Below, in pieces: positions 40,978-48,393 of a stretch of 49,202 nt of DNA. The translations under genes were made by a program, and so were the position numbers. The first letter of the stretch is position 1, and every line of letters begins with the position of its first letter. Location of the stretch: the NCBI GenBank assembly GCA_964550615.1, contig CAZKAB010000011.1, positions 1 through 49,202 of the forward strand. Reading direction: 5' to 3'. Source of the DNA: M55B144 sp964550615 (GTDB taxonomy: Bacteria; Bipolaricaulota; Bipolaricaulia; UBA7950; UBA9294). Below the pieces are notes generated by a model. It had not been told where the DNA came from, searched no databases, and worked only from the letters and a program-made list of their open reading frames with translations.

Positions 40978-41406
40978 GACATCGCATTAATCCGCCCAAG
41001 AGTACGCGAAAGCGCGGCGTTCATTACCTTAAAGAAGACTATTCAGTCAGACGGGCGCTATTGTTCATACCCGCAAAGGCGGAACGTACAAATCGGGATA
41101 ATAGGAATAAGGAGCTGGTTTGCTCTATGCGACCTATACAGAGTATTCTAAATAGCAGCTCTATCAACACTGGAGCTTAGTAAAAACACAAACGATAGCA
41201 TTCATATGAATTGGCCGCGGGTCGGGATCGAAAGCGGCGCGTTTTAGCATGGTCGGGTTGTCCATCTCTGTGGATGGCCCTTGTAAGCGGGCGCGCATCA
41301 GTAACTCCTAAGAGGAGGTGAAAAGTAACGACACATCTGTTGCGGATCGGGTACGTGCGCCATTCACCTGAACCTGACGCGAAGTGACAAGAGGGAGGTA
41401 TACCTA
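40978..41406. other. Intergenic region between the aromatic operon and the ABM-like gene
   Basis: About 430 bases, locally AT-rich. It contains a perfect 12-base palindrome ATTCATATGAAT near 41200. A stem-rich segment (about 41220-41300) has GCGCG pairing with CGCGC and, inside, CCATC with GATGG. CTCCT-AAG-AGGAG near 41306-41318 would hide a ribosome-binding-site-like GGAGG, but no credible ORF follows it. Nothing more is supported. Confidence 0.4.
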
Positions 41407-41694
41407 ATGGTTACGCATCTACACGTTGGATTTAAGGTCGAGAATTACGAACGGTGGAAGAAAGGGTACGACGAAAGCAAAGAGGCTCGTAAGGCTGCCG
41501 GCGAGATATCTTTTCAAGTGTTCCGCAATGTAGGTAATCCGAATACGTTGACTGTGCTCTCGGTACAGAAGGACGCCGAGCAGATACAAGCCTTTATGGA
41601 TTCGCCCGATCTCCGGGCACGCATGAAGGAAGCGGGGATCGCCCAAATGGGACAGATGTTCATCATGGAAGAGGTGGCGAGCGGTAGACACTGA
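41407..41694 (+). CDS. Small ABM-like dimeric alpha/beta-barrel protein
   Basis: 95 residues with GGGAGG eight bases upstream. HLHVGFKVENYERWKKGYDE, ISFQVFRNVGNPNTLTVL and AFMDSPDLRARMKEAGI resemble the antibiotic-biosynthesis-monooxygenase/dimeric alpha-beta-barrel superfamily, mostly of unknown function. Cytoplasmic; no catalytic residue can be named. Confidence 0.7.
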   Translation: MVTHLHVGFKVENYERWKKGYDESKEARKAAGEISFQVFRNVGNPNTLTVLSVQKDAEQIQAFMDSPDLRARMKEAGIAQMGQMFIMEEVASGRH

Positions 41695-41811
41695 TTGCTC
41701 GCCATCGAGGGAGCTCGCTCCGATCAAAACGATAGACAAGCCGGGATTCCCATGGCCTGCTGCAGAATGGGATAAGCCACGATCGCGAATGGGTGGTCTT
41801 GCGGAGCCGGT

Positions 41812-42324
41812 ATGGACTACATCATTGAACGGATGACCGAGAGAGATTGGGACGAGGTTAGTTCGATCTTTGTCCAAGGCCTCGAGACGGGGAATGCGAC
41901 GTTCGAGACTGAAGCCCCGGATTGGGCGAGGTGGAATCGAACTCATCTCGCGCAACCACGGTTGGTCGCCAGAGCGGGTGGCCGAATAGTAGGATGGGAC
42001 GCCTTGAGTCCGGTTACGGAGCGCTGTGTTCACTCCGGTGTTGCTGAGGTCAGTCTGTACGTGGCCGCTTCCGCCCGCCGCCGAGGTGTCGGATCAGCCC
42101 TTCTCACAGCTTTGATTGAGGGCGCTGAGCAATGTGGCATATGGACGCTCCAAGGCGGCATCTTTCCCGAGAACCTGGCGAGCCTCGGTCTTGTCAAGAA
42201 GCACGGATTCCGGGAGGTGGGGCGCCGAGAAAAACTCGGAAAGATGCTCTACGGGCCCCTTGCGGGAACCTGGCGGGATGTGGTGTTTGTGGAACGACGG
42301 AGCCGGGTTGTAGGCGTAGAATAG
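41812..42324 (+). CDS. Phosphinothricin/methionine sulfoximine acetyltransferase-like GNAT
   Basis: 170 residues. ERMTERDWDEVSSIFVQGLETGNATFET at the start, VAEVSLYVAASARRRGVGSALLTALI (acetyl-CoA loop RRRGVG), GIWTLQGGIFPENLASLGLVKKHGFREVGRREKLG and WRDVVFVERRS follow the PAT/MddA group almost throughout. Such enzymes acetylate L-amino acid analogues such as methionine sulfoximine; many genomic members have other or unknown substrates. GGAG lies shortly before the ATG. Confidence 0.85.
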   Translation: MDYIIERMTERDWDEVSSIFVQGLETGNATFETEAPDWARWNRTHLAQPRLVARAGGRIVGWDALSPVTERCVHSGVAEVSLYVAASARRRGVGSALLTALIEGAEQCGIWTLQGGIFPENLASLGLVKKHGFREVGRREKLGKMLYGPLAGTWRDVVFVERRSRVVGVE

Positions 42325-42415
42325 CATTAAGACAACTATTGGATCTCTTTTCCCGGTGGGCATTGCATCGGGCGATGCAATCGGATGACACGCACCAGTT
42401 TGGAATAGCGTATCA

Positions 42416-43093
42416 GTGTGCAAGCTCATGATATCGAAACCGCTAAGTGAAGATTGTTTTGATCGGTGGGCCGCAAGCTATGACGAAGCCGTTGCCGGTT
42501 CGCCCCGGTTTCCTCTGGCCGGATACGAGGCGGTTCTAGACCGTATTGTATCGCTGGCGTGCGTTTCGCCGGGTATGTCCGTCCTTGATTTGGGCACTGG
42601 AACCGGCAACCTTGCCGGCCTGTTCTCACAAGTCCCCTGTGAGGTCTGGGCGACTGATTTTTCGACGGCGATGCTCGATCGAGCGCGGCGCAAATATCCT
42701 GATATTCATCTCGGCCGCGCCGATATTAGAGCGGCACTGCCTTTGGGTTTCCCGAAGACGTATGATCGGATTGTTTCGGCATATGCTTTCCATCACCTCG
42801 AACTCGATGAGAAGGTGCGCGTTGTGCGTGATTTGACGCTTTGCCACCTTGCTCCGAATGGGCGGATCGTGATCGGGGATGTGTCTTTCAAGATGGAGGC
42901 GGAGCGAGCGGCCGCCCGCATCCGGCTTGTCGAAGAGTGGGACGCCGAAGAGTACTACTGGGCCGCCGACGAAACGCGAGAGGCGCTTCGTGATGTGGCG
43001 GTGGAACTGAGATATACACAGGTTTCGTCTTGCGGAGGCGTGTTCATCATCGAGCCTGTGCCACAATCAGCGGAAGAAATCCTTCGACATTGA
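42416..43093 (+). CDS. Class I SAM-dependent methyltransferase
   Basis: 225 residues from GTG 42416; ATG 42428 is also possible, and neither has a strong Shine-Dalgarno. Motif I VLDLGTGTGNLAGLF, acidic loop ATDFS, RADIR and YDRIVSAYAFHHLELDEK are typical of the Methyltransf_25/YrrT type. The end GDVSFKMEAERAAAR, then WDAEEYYWA, resembles bacterial YrrT-like proteins of unknown small-molecule substrate. It follows the acetyltransferase by 91 bases. Confidence 0.85.
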   Translation: MCKLMISKPLSEDCFDRWAASYDEAVAGSPRFPLAGYEAVLDRIVSLACVSPGMSVLDLGTGTGNLAGLFSQVPCEVWATDFSTAMLDRARRKYPDIHLGRADIRAALPLGFPKTYDRIVSAYAFHHLELDEKVRVVRDLTLCHLAPNGRIVIGDVSFKMEAERAAARIRLVEEWDAEEYYWAADETREALRDVAVELRYTQVSSCGGVFIIEPVPQSAEEILRH

Positions 43094-43166
43094 TGATTTC
43101 GCCCCGATCCACCTCACCGAGGTTGATCGCAGAGTTCGATGCTTATAGGATTCCTGAACAAGACTC

Positions 43167-43625
43167 ATGCCAAGACAAGAATCGATCAATAACAAGCAAG
43201 CTCGCTTGCCGGCGGAAGCGATCTATTGTCATGAGTTCACGGTTACCACCGATGCGATCGACGGGAACGGACACGTAAACAATGTCGCCTACGTCCAATG
43301 GATGCAAGATATCGCCATCCGCCACTTCGATGCCATCGGCGGGGTAAACGCGATGCACGCGACCGGCGGGACATGGTTTGTCCGGTCGCACAAGGTTGAG
43401 TACCTTACCCCCGCCCGCGCGGGTGACCGGGTGAAAGCCGAAACATGGGTGGCCGCCCTCGGCCGCGTTCGGTCACACCGTCGGTACCGGTTCACGCGGA
43501 TCTCCGACGGAAAGATTGTGGCAAAAGGTGAGACCGAATGGGTGTTCGTCGATGCCGTGAGCGGTCGGCCGCGTTCGATCCCCGCATCGATCCGGCAAGT
43601 GTTCCCGCCCACAACATCAGACTGA
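43167..43625 (+). CDS. 4HBT-family acyl-CoA thioesterase
   Basis: 152 residues, single hotdog domain. EFTVTTDAIDGNGHVNNVAYVQWMQD has the catalytic Asp and the G-H-V-N-N motif of 4-hydroxybenzoyl-CoA thioesterase-like enzymes; WFVRSHKVEYLTPARAGDRV is the second strand pair. Expected to hydrolyse acyl-CoA or acyl-ACP, chain length unknown. No strong ribosome-binding site. Confidence 0.87.
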   Translation: MPRQESINNKQARLPAEAIYCHEFTVTTDAIDGNGHVNNVAYVQWMQDIAIRHFDAIGGVNAMHATGGTWFVRSHKVEYLTPARAGDRVKAETWVAALGRVRSHRRYRFTRISDGKIVAKGETEWVFVDAVSGRPRSIPASIRQVFPPTTSD

Positions 43626-43680
43626 CTGTTGTCGGTTCTTTGCTGTTTGGCGTGCGTGACGAACTCCTGATCGCAAATCG

Positions 43681-43885
43681 TCGAACACTTTTCTCTCGCT
43701 CGCTAAGGAGTCTTCGGTCAAGAGTCCGGAGTCTGCAGGCCGGAAACTGATCGCGCTTCACAGTCACTCTGTTCCCGCTCCGAACTTCATCAGTGTCAGA
43801 CATTGGCAGACAGACCTGCGTTAACAGCGAGATAATGCTCTTGTTTTGTTCTCGTTACTCTTCACTCATAACTCATCACTCTTCT
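43681..43885. repeat. Dispersed intergenic repeat, copy B
   Basis: The reverse complement of this stretch aligns with 8388-8625 over about 200 bases, in the same block order. It lies between the thioesterase gene and the promoter of the membrane-protein operon and has no supported ORF. It lacks the roughly 30-base insert seen in copy A. Confidence 0.6.
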
Positions 43886-43940
43886 CCGCGCCCTTTCTGC
43901 CGACAAACTCCGCTATCGCACAGCGCAAAATCTCGTGGGC

Positions 43941-43968
43941 TTGACAATCTATTCTCAATGTGTATAGT
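43941..43968 (+). promoter_or_regulatory. Promoter of the membrane-protein/regulator operon
   Basis: TTGACA (perfect) and TATAGT with a 16-base spacer, about 43 bases before the first start codon. The -10 box runs directly into a palindromic operator. Confidence 0.75.
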
Positions 43969-43994
43969 ACAGAGTACTTTGCGGTACAAAGTAC
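43966..43994. promoter_or_regulatory. Palindromic operator overlapping the -10 region and transcription start
   Basis: AGTAC-AGA-GTACT (43966-43978) overlaps a second perfect repeat GTACTTTG-CGGTA-CAAAGTAC (43974-43994). The arms form a row of AGTAC(TTTG) half-sites. Location over the promoter suggests repression, most simply by the winged-helix protein encoded third in the operon. Confidence 0.65.
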
Positions 43995-44010
43995 TTCGCA
44001 GGAGAGAGAT

Positions 44011-44670
44011 ATGAAATACATTGGTCTGCGACAACTCGAAAACAAGTCATGGCGAGCGAATCAACAAGACGGACTATTCGACCTATGCTTGGCTGTCCTG
44101 TTTCTAGGTCTTGCGATGGGTTCACTTGCTGAGTTCCTGCACGGACCGGAAATCATCAACCTGGTCGTCCTCATGGTGATACAGTTGGGTGGTGTCCTTG
44201 CGCTCTGCCTTGGGCGACGCAAGATCACGGCTCCGCGCATCGGGCGGGTGAAGTTTGCGGCTCCGCGCAGACGTCGCAATCGAACGACGATCATAGTTCT
44301 GGGTGCGTGTGTCGCGATTACGGTCTTGATAGTCGTGCTTACCGCGATCGCGGGCCGTGTGGGCGGTCTGTTTGCGGGCCCCGTATCACGGTACACAGTC
44401 TCTGCGATCGCTTCGTTGCTTGTGTTCATTCCGTTGGCGGCAATCGCATACTTCCAGGAGTTCCCGCGCATTCTACTGCATGCAGCTCTTTTCGTTGCGG
44501 CGGAGTTTGGTGGAACCGTGCTGGAAGGAGCGCAGCGCGTCCCGGCTCCGCGCGCGATCGCCTTCGGTGCGGCCACCACTATCAGCGCTGCAGTTGGAAT
44601 CGTGATCTTAGTCCGCTTCATGCGGGTCCCCATCGTGCAAGTGGATAAGGAGGAATTCGATGAAGCCTGA
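44011..44670 (+). CDS. Membrane protein, paralogue 1 of a regulator-linked pair
   Basis: 219 residues with about six hydrophobic segments; AGGAGAG precedes the ATG. The N-terminus KSWRANQQDGLFDLCLAVLF and the loop PRIGRVKFAAPRRRRNR correspond to WLRVFEDGIWDIAIGLVLL and PRIGRVRFRGRRGRR in the next gene, so the two are paralogues. A soluble N-terminal QDG motif, two helices, a basic P-R-I-G-R-V-[KR]-F loop, then four helices. No family with known function is recognised. Confidence 0.75.
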   Translation: MKYIGLRQLENKSWRANQQDGLFDLCLAVLFLGLAMGSLAEFLHGPEIINLVVLMVIQLGGVLALCLGRRKITAPRIGRVKFAAPRRRRNRTTIIVLGACVAITVLIVVLTAIAGRVGGLFAGPVSRYTVSAIASLLVFIPLAAIAYFQEFPRILLHAALFVAAEFGGTVLEGAQRVPAPRAIAFGAATTISAAVGIVILVRFMRVPIVQVDKEEFDEA

Positions 44671-45280
44671 GTCGACATTCGAACGGATGGAGAAGACAAC
44701 ATGGCTACGCGTTTTCGAAGACGGTATCTGGGACATTGCCATCGGGCTTGTGCTGCTGGCGTTCGGGCTGTCCGTTATCACGGGAATGACTGCGGTTGTG
44801 ACGGGAGGAGTTGTTGTCGGCCTCGTATCTGTCGCCGGTGTAAAGAAAGGCGTCACCGAGCCGCGCATCGGCCGCGTCCGCTTTCGCGGTCGTCGCGGGC
44901 GACGCCTGGGGGATGTTACGTGGCTCCTTGCCGCCCTGTCAATTGCCGGCCTCCTCGTGTTCCTGTTCATCGCGTGGACGGCGCGAGGAGCGGCACCGGC
45001 ATGGGCGATTGCTATTCGCGATCACTTCCTCATCGTAATCGCCCTCATCTGGGGTGGCGCGGCGGCGTTCTGTGGATGGTTGCTTGAGCTTCGGCGCTTC
45101 TACGCGTACGGAGCGCTCATCGCCGCCACGTTGATCGCATCGGACTTGACCAGTGGCTACTCGTTGGGGGTCGCGCTGATTGCGTGCGGCGGATTGATAG
45201 CACTGGTTGGCTTGGGTCTCTTGTTCCGGTTCGTGCGCCGCTACCCGCGTCTACCGACAGAAGGCGCGGTCGATGAGTAA
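44660..45280 (+). CDS. Membrane protein, paralogue 2
   Basis: 206 residues, about six hydrophobic segments; AAGGAGG before the ATG, overlapping the previous gene by 11 bases. It shares the D-G-x-[WF]-D motif and the PRIGRVRF basic loop with the preceding protein, so they may form a heteromeric complex. Its end overlaps the regulator start by 8 bases. Confidence 0.75.
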   Translation: MKPESTFERMEKTTWLRVFEDGIWDIAIGLVLLAFGLSVITGMTAVVTGGVVVGLVSVAGVKKGVTEPRIGRVRFRGRRGRRLGDVTWLLAALSIAGLLVFLFIAWTARGAAPAWAIAIRDHFLIVIALIWGGAAAFCGWLLELRRFYAYGALIAATLIASDLTSGYSLGVALIACGGLIALVGLGLLFRFVRRYPRLPTEGAVDE

Positions 45281-45587
45281 AAAGAAAGAGCCACAGAAGA
45301 TGGAGATCGACCGCGTTATTCACGAGCCGGCGCGCCTGCTCATTGTCGCGCATCTATATGTTGTTGACAGCGCCGACTACGTCTTTCTTATGCAGAACAC
45401 CGATCTAACTTGGGGTAACTTGTCTTCGCATCTTTCCAAGCTGGAAGAGGCTGGATACGTCGAGATGGTGAAGGATTTTGTCGATCGGAAGCCGCACACG
45501 ATGATCAAGCTGACCGATGCCGGCCGAAGCGCATTCGACGCTTATCGCCGACAAATGCGTCAGTTGTTCGAGGATCTACCGGGATGA
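45273..45587 (+). CDS. Winged-helix transcriptional regulator (HTH_34/MarR-like)
   Basis: 104 residues. IHEPARLLIVAHLYVVDSADYVFLMQNTDLTWGNLSSHLSKLEEAGYVEMVKDFVDRKPHTMIKLTDAGRSAFDAYRRQM is the short winged-helix domain seen in many bacteria next to membrane-protein genes: recognition helix TWGNLSSHLSKLEEAGYV and a wing with RKPHTMIKLT. No sensor domain is fused. It probably represses its own operon through the palindromes at 43966-43994. Whether the membrane proteins carry the signal is unknown. Confidence 0.88.
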   Translation: MSKKKEPQKMEIDRVIHEPARLLIVAHLYVVDSADYVFLMQNTDLTWGNLSSHLSKLEEAGYVEMVKDFVDRKPHTMIKLTDAGRSAFDAYRRQMRQLFEDLPG

Positions 45588-45600
45588 AAGGAGGTGAAGA

Positions 45601-45681
45601 ATGGACGCCACGATTATCTGGATACTCGCCGGGCTACTGGCTCTCGGTGTTGCTGTATTCCTTGCCATGAACGTCTTTTGA
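45601..45681 (+). CDS. 26-residue single-helix membrane peptide
   Basis: AAAGGAGGTGAAGA-ATG is a near-perfect ribosome-binding site, 13 bases after the regulator stop. The peptide is one hydrophobic helix (IIWILAGLLALGVAVFLAM) with a short polar start. It would sit in the cytoplasmic membrane; as the fourth gene of the operon it could associate with the two paralogous membrane proteins. Too short for standard gene finders. Confidence 0.75.
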   Translation: MDATIIWILAGLLALGVAVFLAMNVF

Positions 45682-45720
45682 TCGTGTTTCTACCGGCCGG
45701 GTACTGGCGGGCTGCGCCTC

Positions 45721-46773
45721 TCATTGCAGTACGGTGCGCATGACCGCAAGTGCCCGGCCGATGTCCTCGGACGCAACGTCGATGTGGGTAACCATCCGCA
45801 TTTGATAACGATTCGAGCCGAGCGGGTTGGCAAGGACTCCCGAGGATTTCAGCCTCTTTGAGAGCACTTCGGCATCAAGAGATTCATCTCCCACTTGTTC
45901 CGGATCGATCTCTAAGTAGACGAGGTTTGTCTGCGGCCGCGCGAGCACACGCAGTCCGGGAATTGCATCGATTCCAACGGCGAGACGCTTTGCGTTCTCA
46001 TGATCGTCGCGCAATCGCTGAACGTGATTCTCCAGAGCGTAGATACCGGCAGCGGCGATGATCCCCGCTTGGCGCATCCCGCCCCCAACGATCTTCCGTA
46101 CACGTAATGCGGCGTCGATGAACGCTCTCGATCCGCAGAGGACGGATCCGACCGGTGCCCCCAGCCCCTTCGACAGGCAGATCATCACCGAGTCCACCCC
46201 GCACGCCAGTTCGGCAGGAGACACCCCGCCTGCAACTGCGGCATTGAACAGACGTGCCCCGTCGAGATGAACCGACATCCCGTGCGCGTGCGCCATCTCG
46301 CATGCTGCCTCTGTGTAGCCATCCGGGAGAATCGTGCCACCACAGCGGTTATGTGTATTCTCGAGACACAGGAGACGACTGCGCGGAAAATGAACGTTCT
46401 CGGCGCGGATTGCGCTCTTAACCTCGTCAAGCGGGAGCGTTCCGTCTTCGGCGTTCGCGACGACGGAAGGATGCACGCCGCCCAGGCCCGCGGCGCCGCC
46501 GCCCTCGTAGAGAAACGTGTGAGCCATGCTTCCCAGTATCATCTCATCCCCGCGTCCGGCGTGTGTCAGGATGGCGACGATGTTCCCCATCGTGCCGCTC
46601 GCCACAAACAAGCCGGCCTCCATGCCCACGCGCTCGGCCATCATCTCCTGCAGGCGATTGACGCTCGGGTCCTCGCCGTATACGTCGTCGCCAACAACAG
46701 CTCTCGCCATTGCTTGGCGCATGCCTTCAGTGGGACGTGTAACGGTATCGCTTCGTAGGTCAATAGTCTTCAT
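45721..46773 (-). CDS. ltaE: Low-specificity L-threonine aldolase
   Basis: 350 residues; AAGGAGATACAG before the ATG at 46773. TIDLRSDTVTRPTEGMRQAM, DVYGEDPSVNRLQE, FVASGTMGNIVA, LCLENTHNRCGG, VHLDGARLFNAAVA and the PLP lysine in MICLSKGLGAPVGSVLCG are characteristic, and GMRQAGIIAAAGIYAL follows. It cleaves threonine or allo-threonine to glycine and acetaldehyde. Alone between convergent neighbours. Confidence 0.95.
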   Translation of the reverse strand: MKTIDLRSDTVTRPTEGMRQAMARAVVGDDVYGEDPSVNRLQEMMAERVGMEAGLFVASGTMGNIVAILTHAGRGDEMILGSMAHTFLYEGGGAAGLGGVHPSVVANAEDGTLPLDEVKSAIRAENVHFPRSRLLCLENTHNRCGGTILPDGYTEAACEMAHAHGMSVHLDGARLFNAAVAGGVSPAELACGVDSVMICLSKGLGAPVGSVLCGSRAFIDAALRVRKIVGGGMRQAGIIAAAGIYALENHVQRLRDDHENAKRLAVGIDAIPGLRVLARPQTNLVYLEIDPEQVGDESLDAEVLSKRLKSSGVLANPLGSNRYQMRMVTHIDVASEDIGRALAVMRTVLQ

Positions 46774-46900
46774 CTGTATCTCCTTATCGTCAATCGTGCA
46801 GTCCTGTACCGATTTCAGCGGCAACATGTTTGTCGATCAGACAGGATAGCTGCCGTGTGCAGAGCAGGCAAGCGCGATTCGCACTTTCGAAGGCGGTAGA

Positions 46901-47227
46901 TTACCCGTACAGATGAAGGTAGACTGCAAATGCGACAAGACCGGTTCCGATAATGGCGAACGTAGCATCGAGCAACGGACTCTTGATGTCGCGGCAATCG
47001 AGCTTTCTTCGCATCCAGGGGAAACCGTGTGCGACGAAGGCCGCCATCGTAATTGGCTGAATAATGCCGTGCACGCGAAACGCCGCCGCTCGCGGCAGGA
47101 TTCCGCCGAATAGCTTCCAGTGAAGCATTGCGTACCCGCTCAGGAACTGAAGCAGAATGAGCGGAATCAGCAGCCACGCTGCCAGTCTCTCTATCCTTCG
47201 GCCCCAGCGCCTGAGCGAGATCCGCAT
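46901..47227 (-). CDS. Small membrane protein, probable cytochrome b-like partner of the molybdoenzyme
   Basis: 108 residues, three or four hydrophobic segments. His residues in or near helices (LHWKLFGG, RVHGII, VAHGFPW, LHLYG) could ligate heme, as in cytochrome b561-like partners. GAGGG before ATG. It follows the secreted molybdopterin oxidoreductase gene by 37 bases, so it may pass electrons between the quinone pool and that enzyme. Family assignment is tentative. Confidence 0.6.
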   Translation of the reverse strand: MRISLRRWGRRIERLAAWLLIPLILLQFLSGYAMLHWKLFGGILPRAAAFRVHGIIQPITMAAFVAHGFPWMRRKLDCRDIKSPLLDATFAIIGTGLVAFAVYLHLYG

Positions 47228-47245
47228 CCTCTAACCCTCACTTTT

Positions 47246-47263
47246 TGCCGGCACCTGCCGGCA
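47246..47263. repeat. TGCCGGCA direct/inverted repeat between the molybdoenzyme and membrane partner genes
   Basis: TGCCGGCA-CC-TGCCGGCA: each unit is itself a palindrome. On the transcribed strand it would form a hairpin in the intercistronic space, followed by AAAAA and not T, so it is not a terminator; it may tune the ratio of the two gene products. Confidence 0.5.
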
Positions 47264-47264
47264 T

Positions 47265-47927
47265 CTATTGGCCGAACATCGACTGGTTCAGCAATCCTCC
47301 GTTGCTGAAGCCACGGCTTTCCCAGAACCCGCGGTAGTCCGGATCGTTGGAAAACTCGATCCGAACGAGCCACCGGATCCACTTGTAGCCCCAACGGTCC
47401 TCGGCTACCAGTATGTAGGGAAATCCGGTTGCGGGCGGCAAGATGATGCCGTTGATGTGGTCGGCGATGATTAAATTGCGCTCCTGAATATCGGCGAGCG
47501 GAAGCGAAGTTGTATAGCCGTCGACTGCGTGAAAGATCACTGTATTGGCTGCGGGATCGGGATTCACATGCTCAAAAAGCGACAAGAGAGATATCCCTTC
47601 CCACAGCGCCCTAACCGACCAACCTTCGACGCAGTTAACCGTCACGAGCTTCTGCGTGTGCTCCATTGCCAGAAGCTCTTTGTACGTGAATGATGACGGG
47701 GTCTGAACAAGGCCGTCCACCTGCAAAACGTACGTATCCGGGTCGATTATCTGAACGCCCTTGATCGAGTTCTCTCTGAAGTCGTCTACTGATCCGAGCT
47801 TCGCTCCCTGGTACTCCTGAATCTCAACCTGCTGTGGTTCATCCTGTGCCCATCCCTGGATTGGGATGCACAGTCCCGTGAGCATTAATCCAGACATTGT
47901 GAGCAGCAAACGCAATCTTGCCTTCAT
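47265..47927 (-). CDS. Secreted molybdopterin-dependent oxidoreductase (sulfite oxidase fold)
   Basis: 220 residues; AAAGGAG before ATG 47927. A signal peptide ends near GWAQDE. The core VLQVDGLVQTPSSFTYKELLAMEHTQKLVTVNCVEGWSV contains the Mo-binding Cys (NCVEGW), followed by WEGISLLSLFEHV, HAVDGYTTSLPL and FPYILVAEDRWGYKWIRWLVRIEF. It is the short single-domain form without the dimerisation domain. The substrate could be sulfite, methionine sulfoxide or other S- or N-oxides. No twin-Arg motif is evident at the start, which is unusual for a molybdoenzyme. Confidence 0.85.
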   Translation of the reverse strand: MKARLRLLLTMSGLMLTGLCIPIQGWAQDEPQQVEIQEYQGAKLGSVDDFRENSIKGVQIIDPDTYVLQVDGLVQTPSSFTYKELLAMEHTQKLVTVNCVEGWSVRALWEGISLLSLFEHVNPDPAANTVIFHAVDGYTTSLPLADIQERNLIIADHINGIILPPATGFPYILVAEDRWGYKWIRWLVRIEFSNDPDYRGFWESRGFSNGGLLNQSMFGQ

Positions 47928-48329
47928 GCTGTCTCCTTTGTTGCGTGCCCGTTCGGAGGTCGATGATCCCGACAGCATTCCGAATCAGTACGCAAGCTAG
48001 GCGGGGACCGCTCGTGTCACTTGCTTCTCTCCCAGTTTGGCGGTTCCCGCAAGGGACTCGTCAGCCGACTATGTGCTTGGTAAACAGTAGATCTGTTGCT
48101 CTAGAGTCGGCTAGATGAGTACACATTACGCCCTCTCACGTAAGTACATTCTAGGTACCCGTAAGATTGGTGCTTGCAGGTGCCGTTGTCAAGCGAGACG
48201 AGACAAGCATTGCCGGAGCGGATTCCATCAATTGGCCGTAGATCGGCCTTCGATAGTCGTACCGCAAAGTCACTTTTTGCCATGAATGGTACCACTAATG
48301 TATGGCAGGAATATTGCAGCATTTGAGTG
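47928..48329. other. Intergenic region with no recognised feature
   Basis: About 400 bases between the divergent molybdoenzyme and PKD protein genes. Frames here lack ribosome-binding sites. A T-rich and palindromic patch near 48270-48310 (GGTACC) might hold a second promoter but is not convincing. Confidence 0.4.
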
Positions 48330-48358
48330 TTGTCTAAGGAGAGTTGCAGGCATATACT
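48330..48358 (+). promoter_or_regulatory. Candidate promoter of the terminal PKD protein gene
   Basis: TTGTCT, 17 bases, TATACT, ending 35 bases before the ATG at 48394, with GCGGAGGCG as ribosome-binding site. Confidence 0.55.
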
Positions 48359-48393
48359 GAATGACAGACACCGAGAGGCTTGCGGAGGCGGAA

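Noticed and set aside
41220..41320. Riboswitch in the stem-rich region before the ABM-like gene
   Set aside because: The stems are short (five pairs), no known aptamer core is seen, and the region ends about 90 bases before the gene without a terminator.
47246..47263. Intrinsic terminator between the molybdoenzyme and its partner
   Set aside because: The hairpin is followed by A and not T on the transcribed strand, and the two genes are likely one unit.
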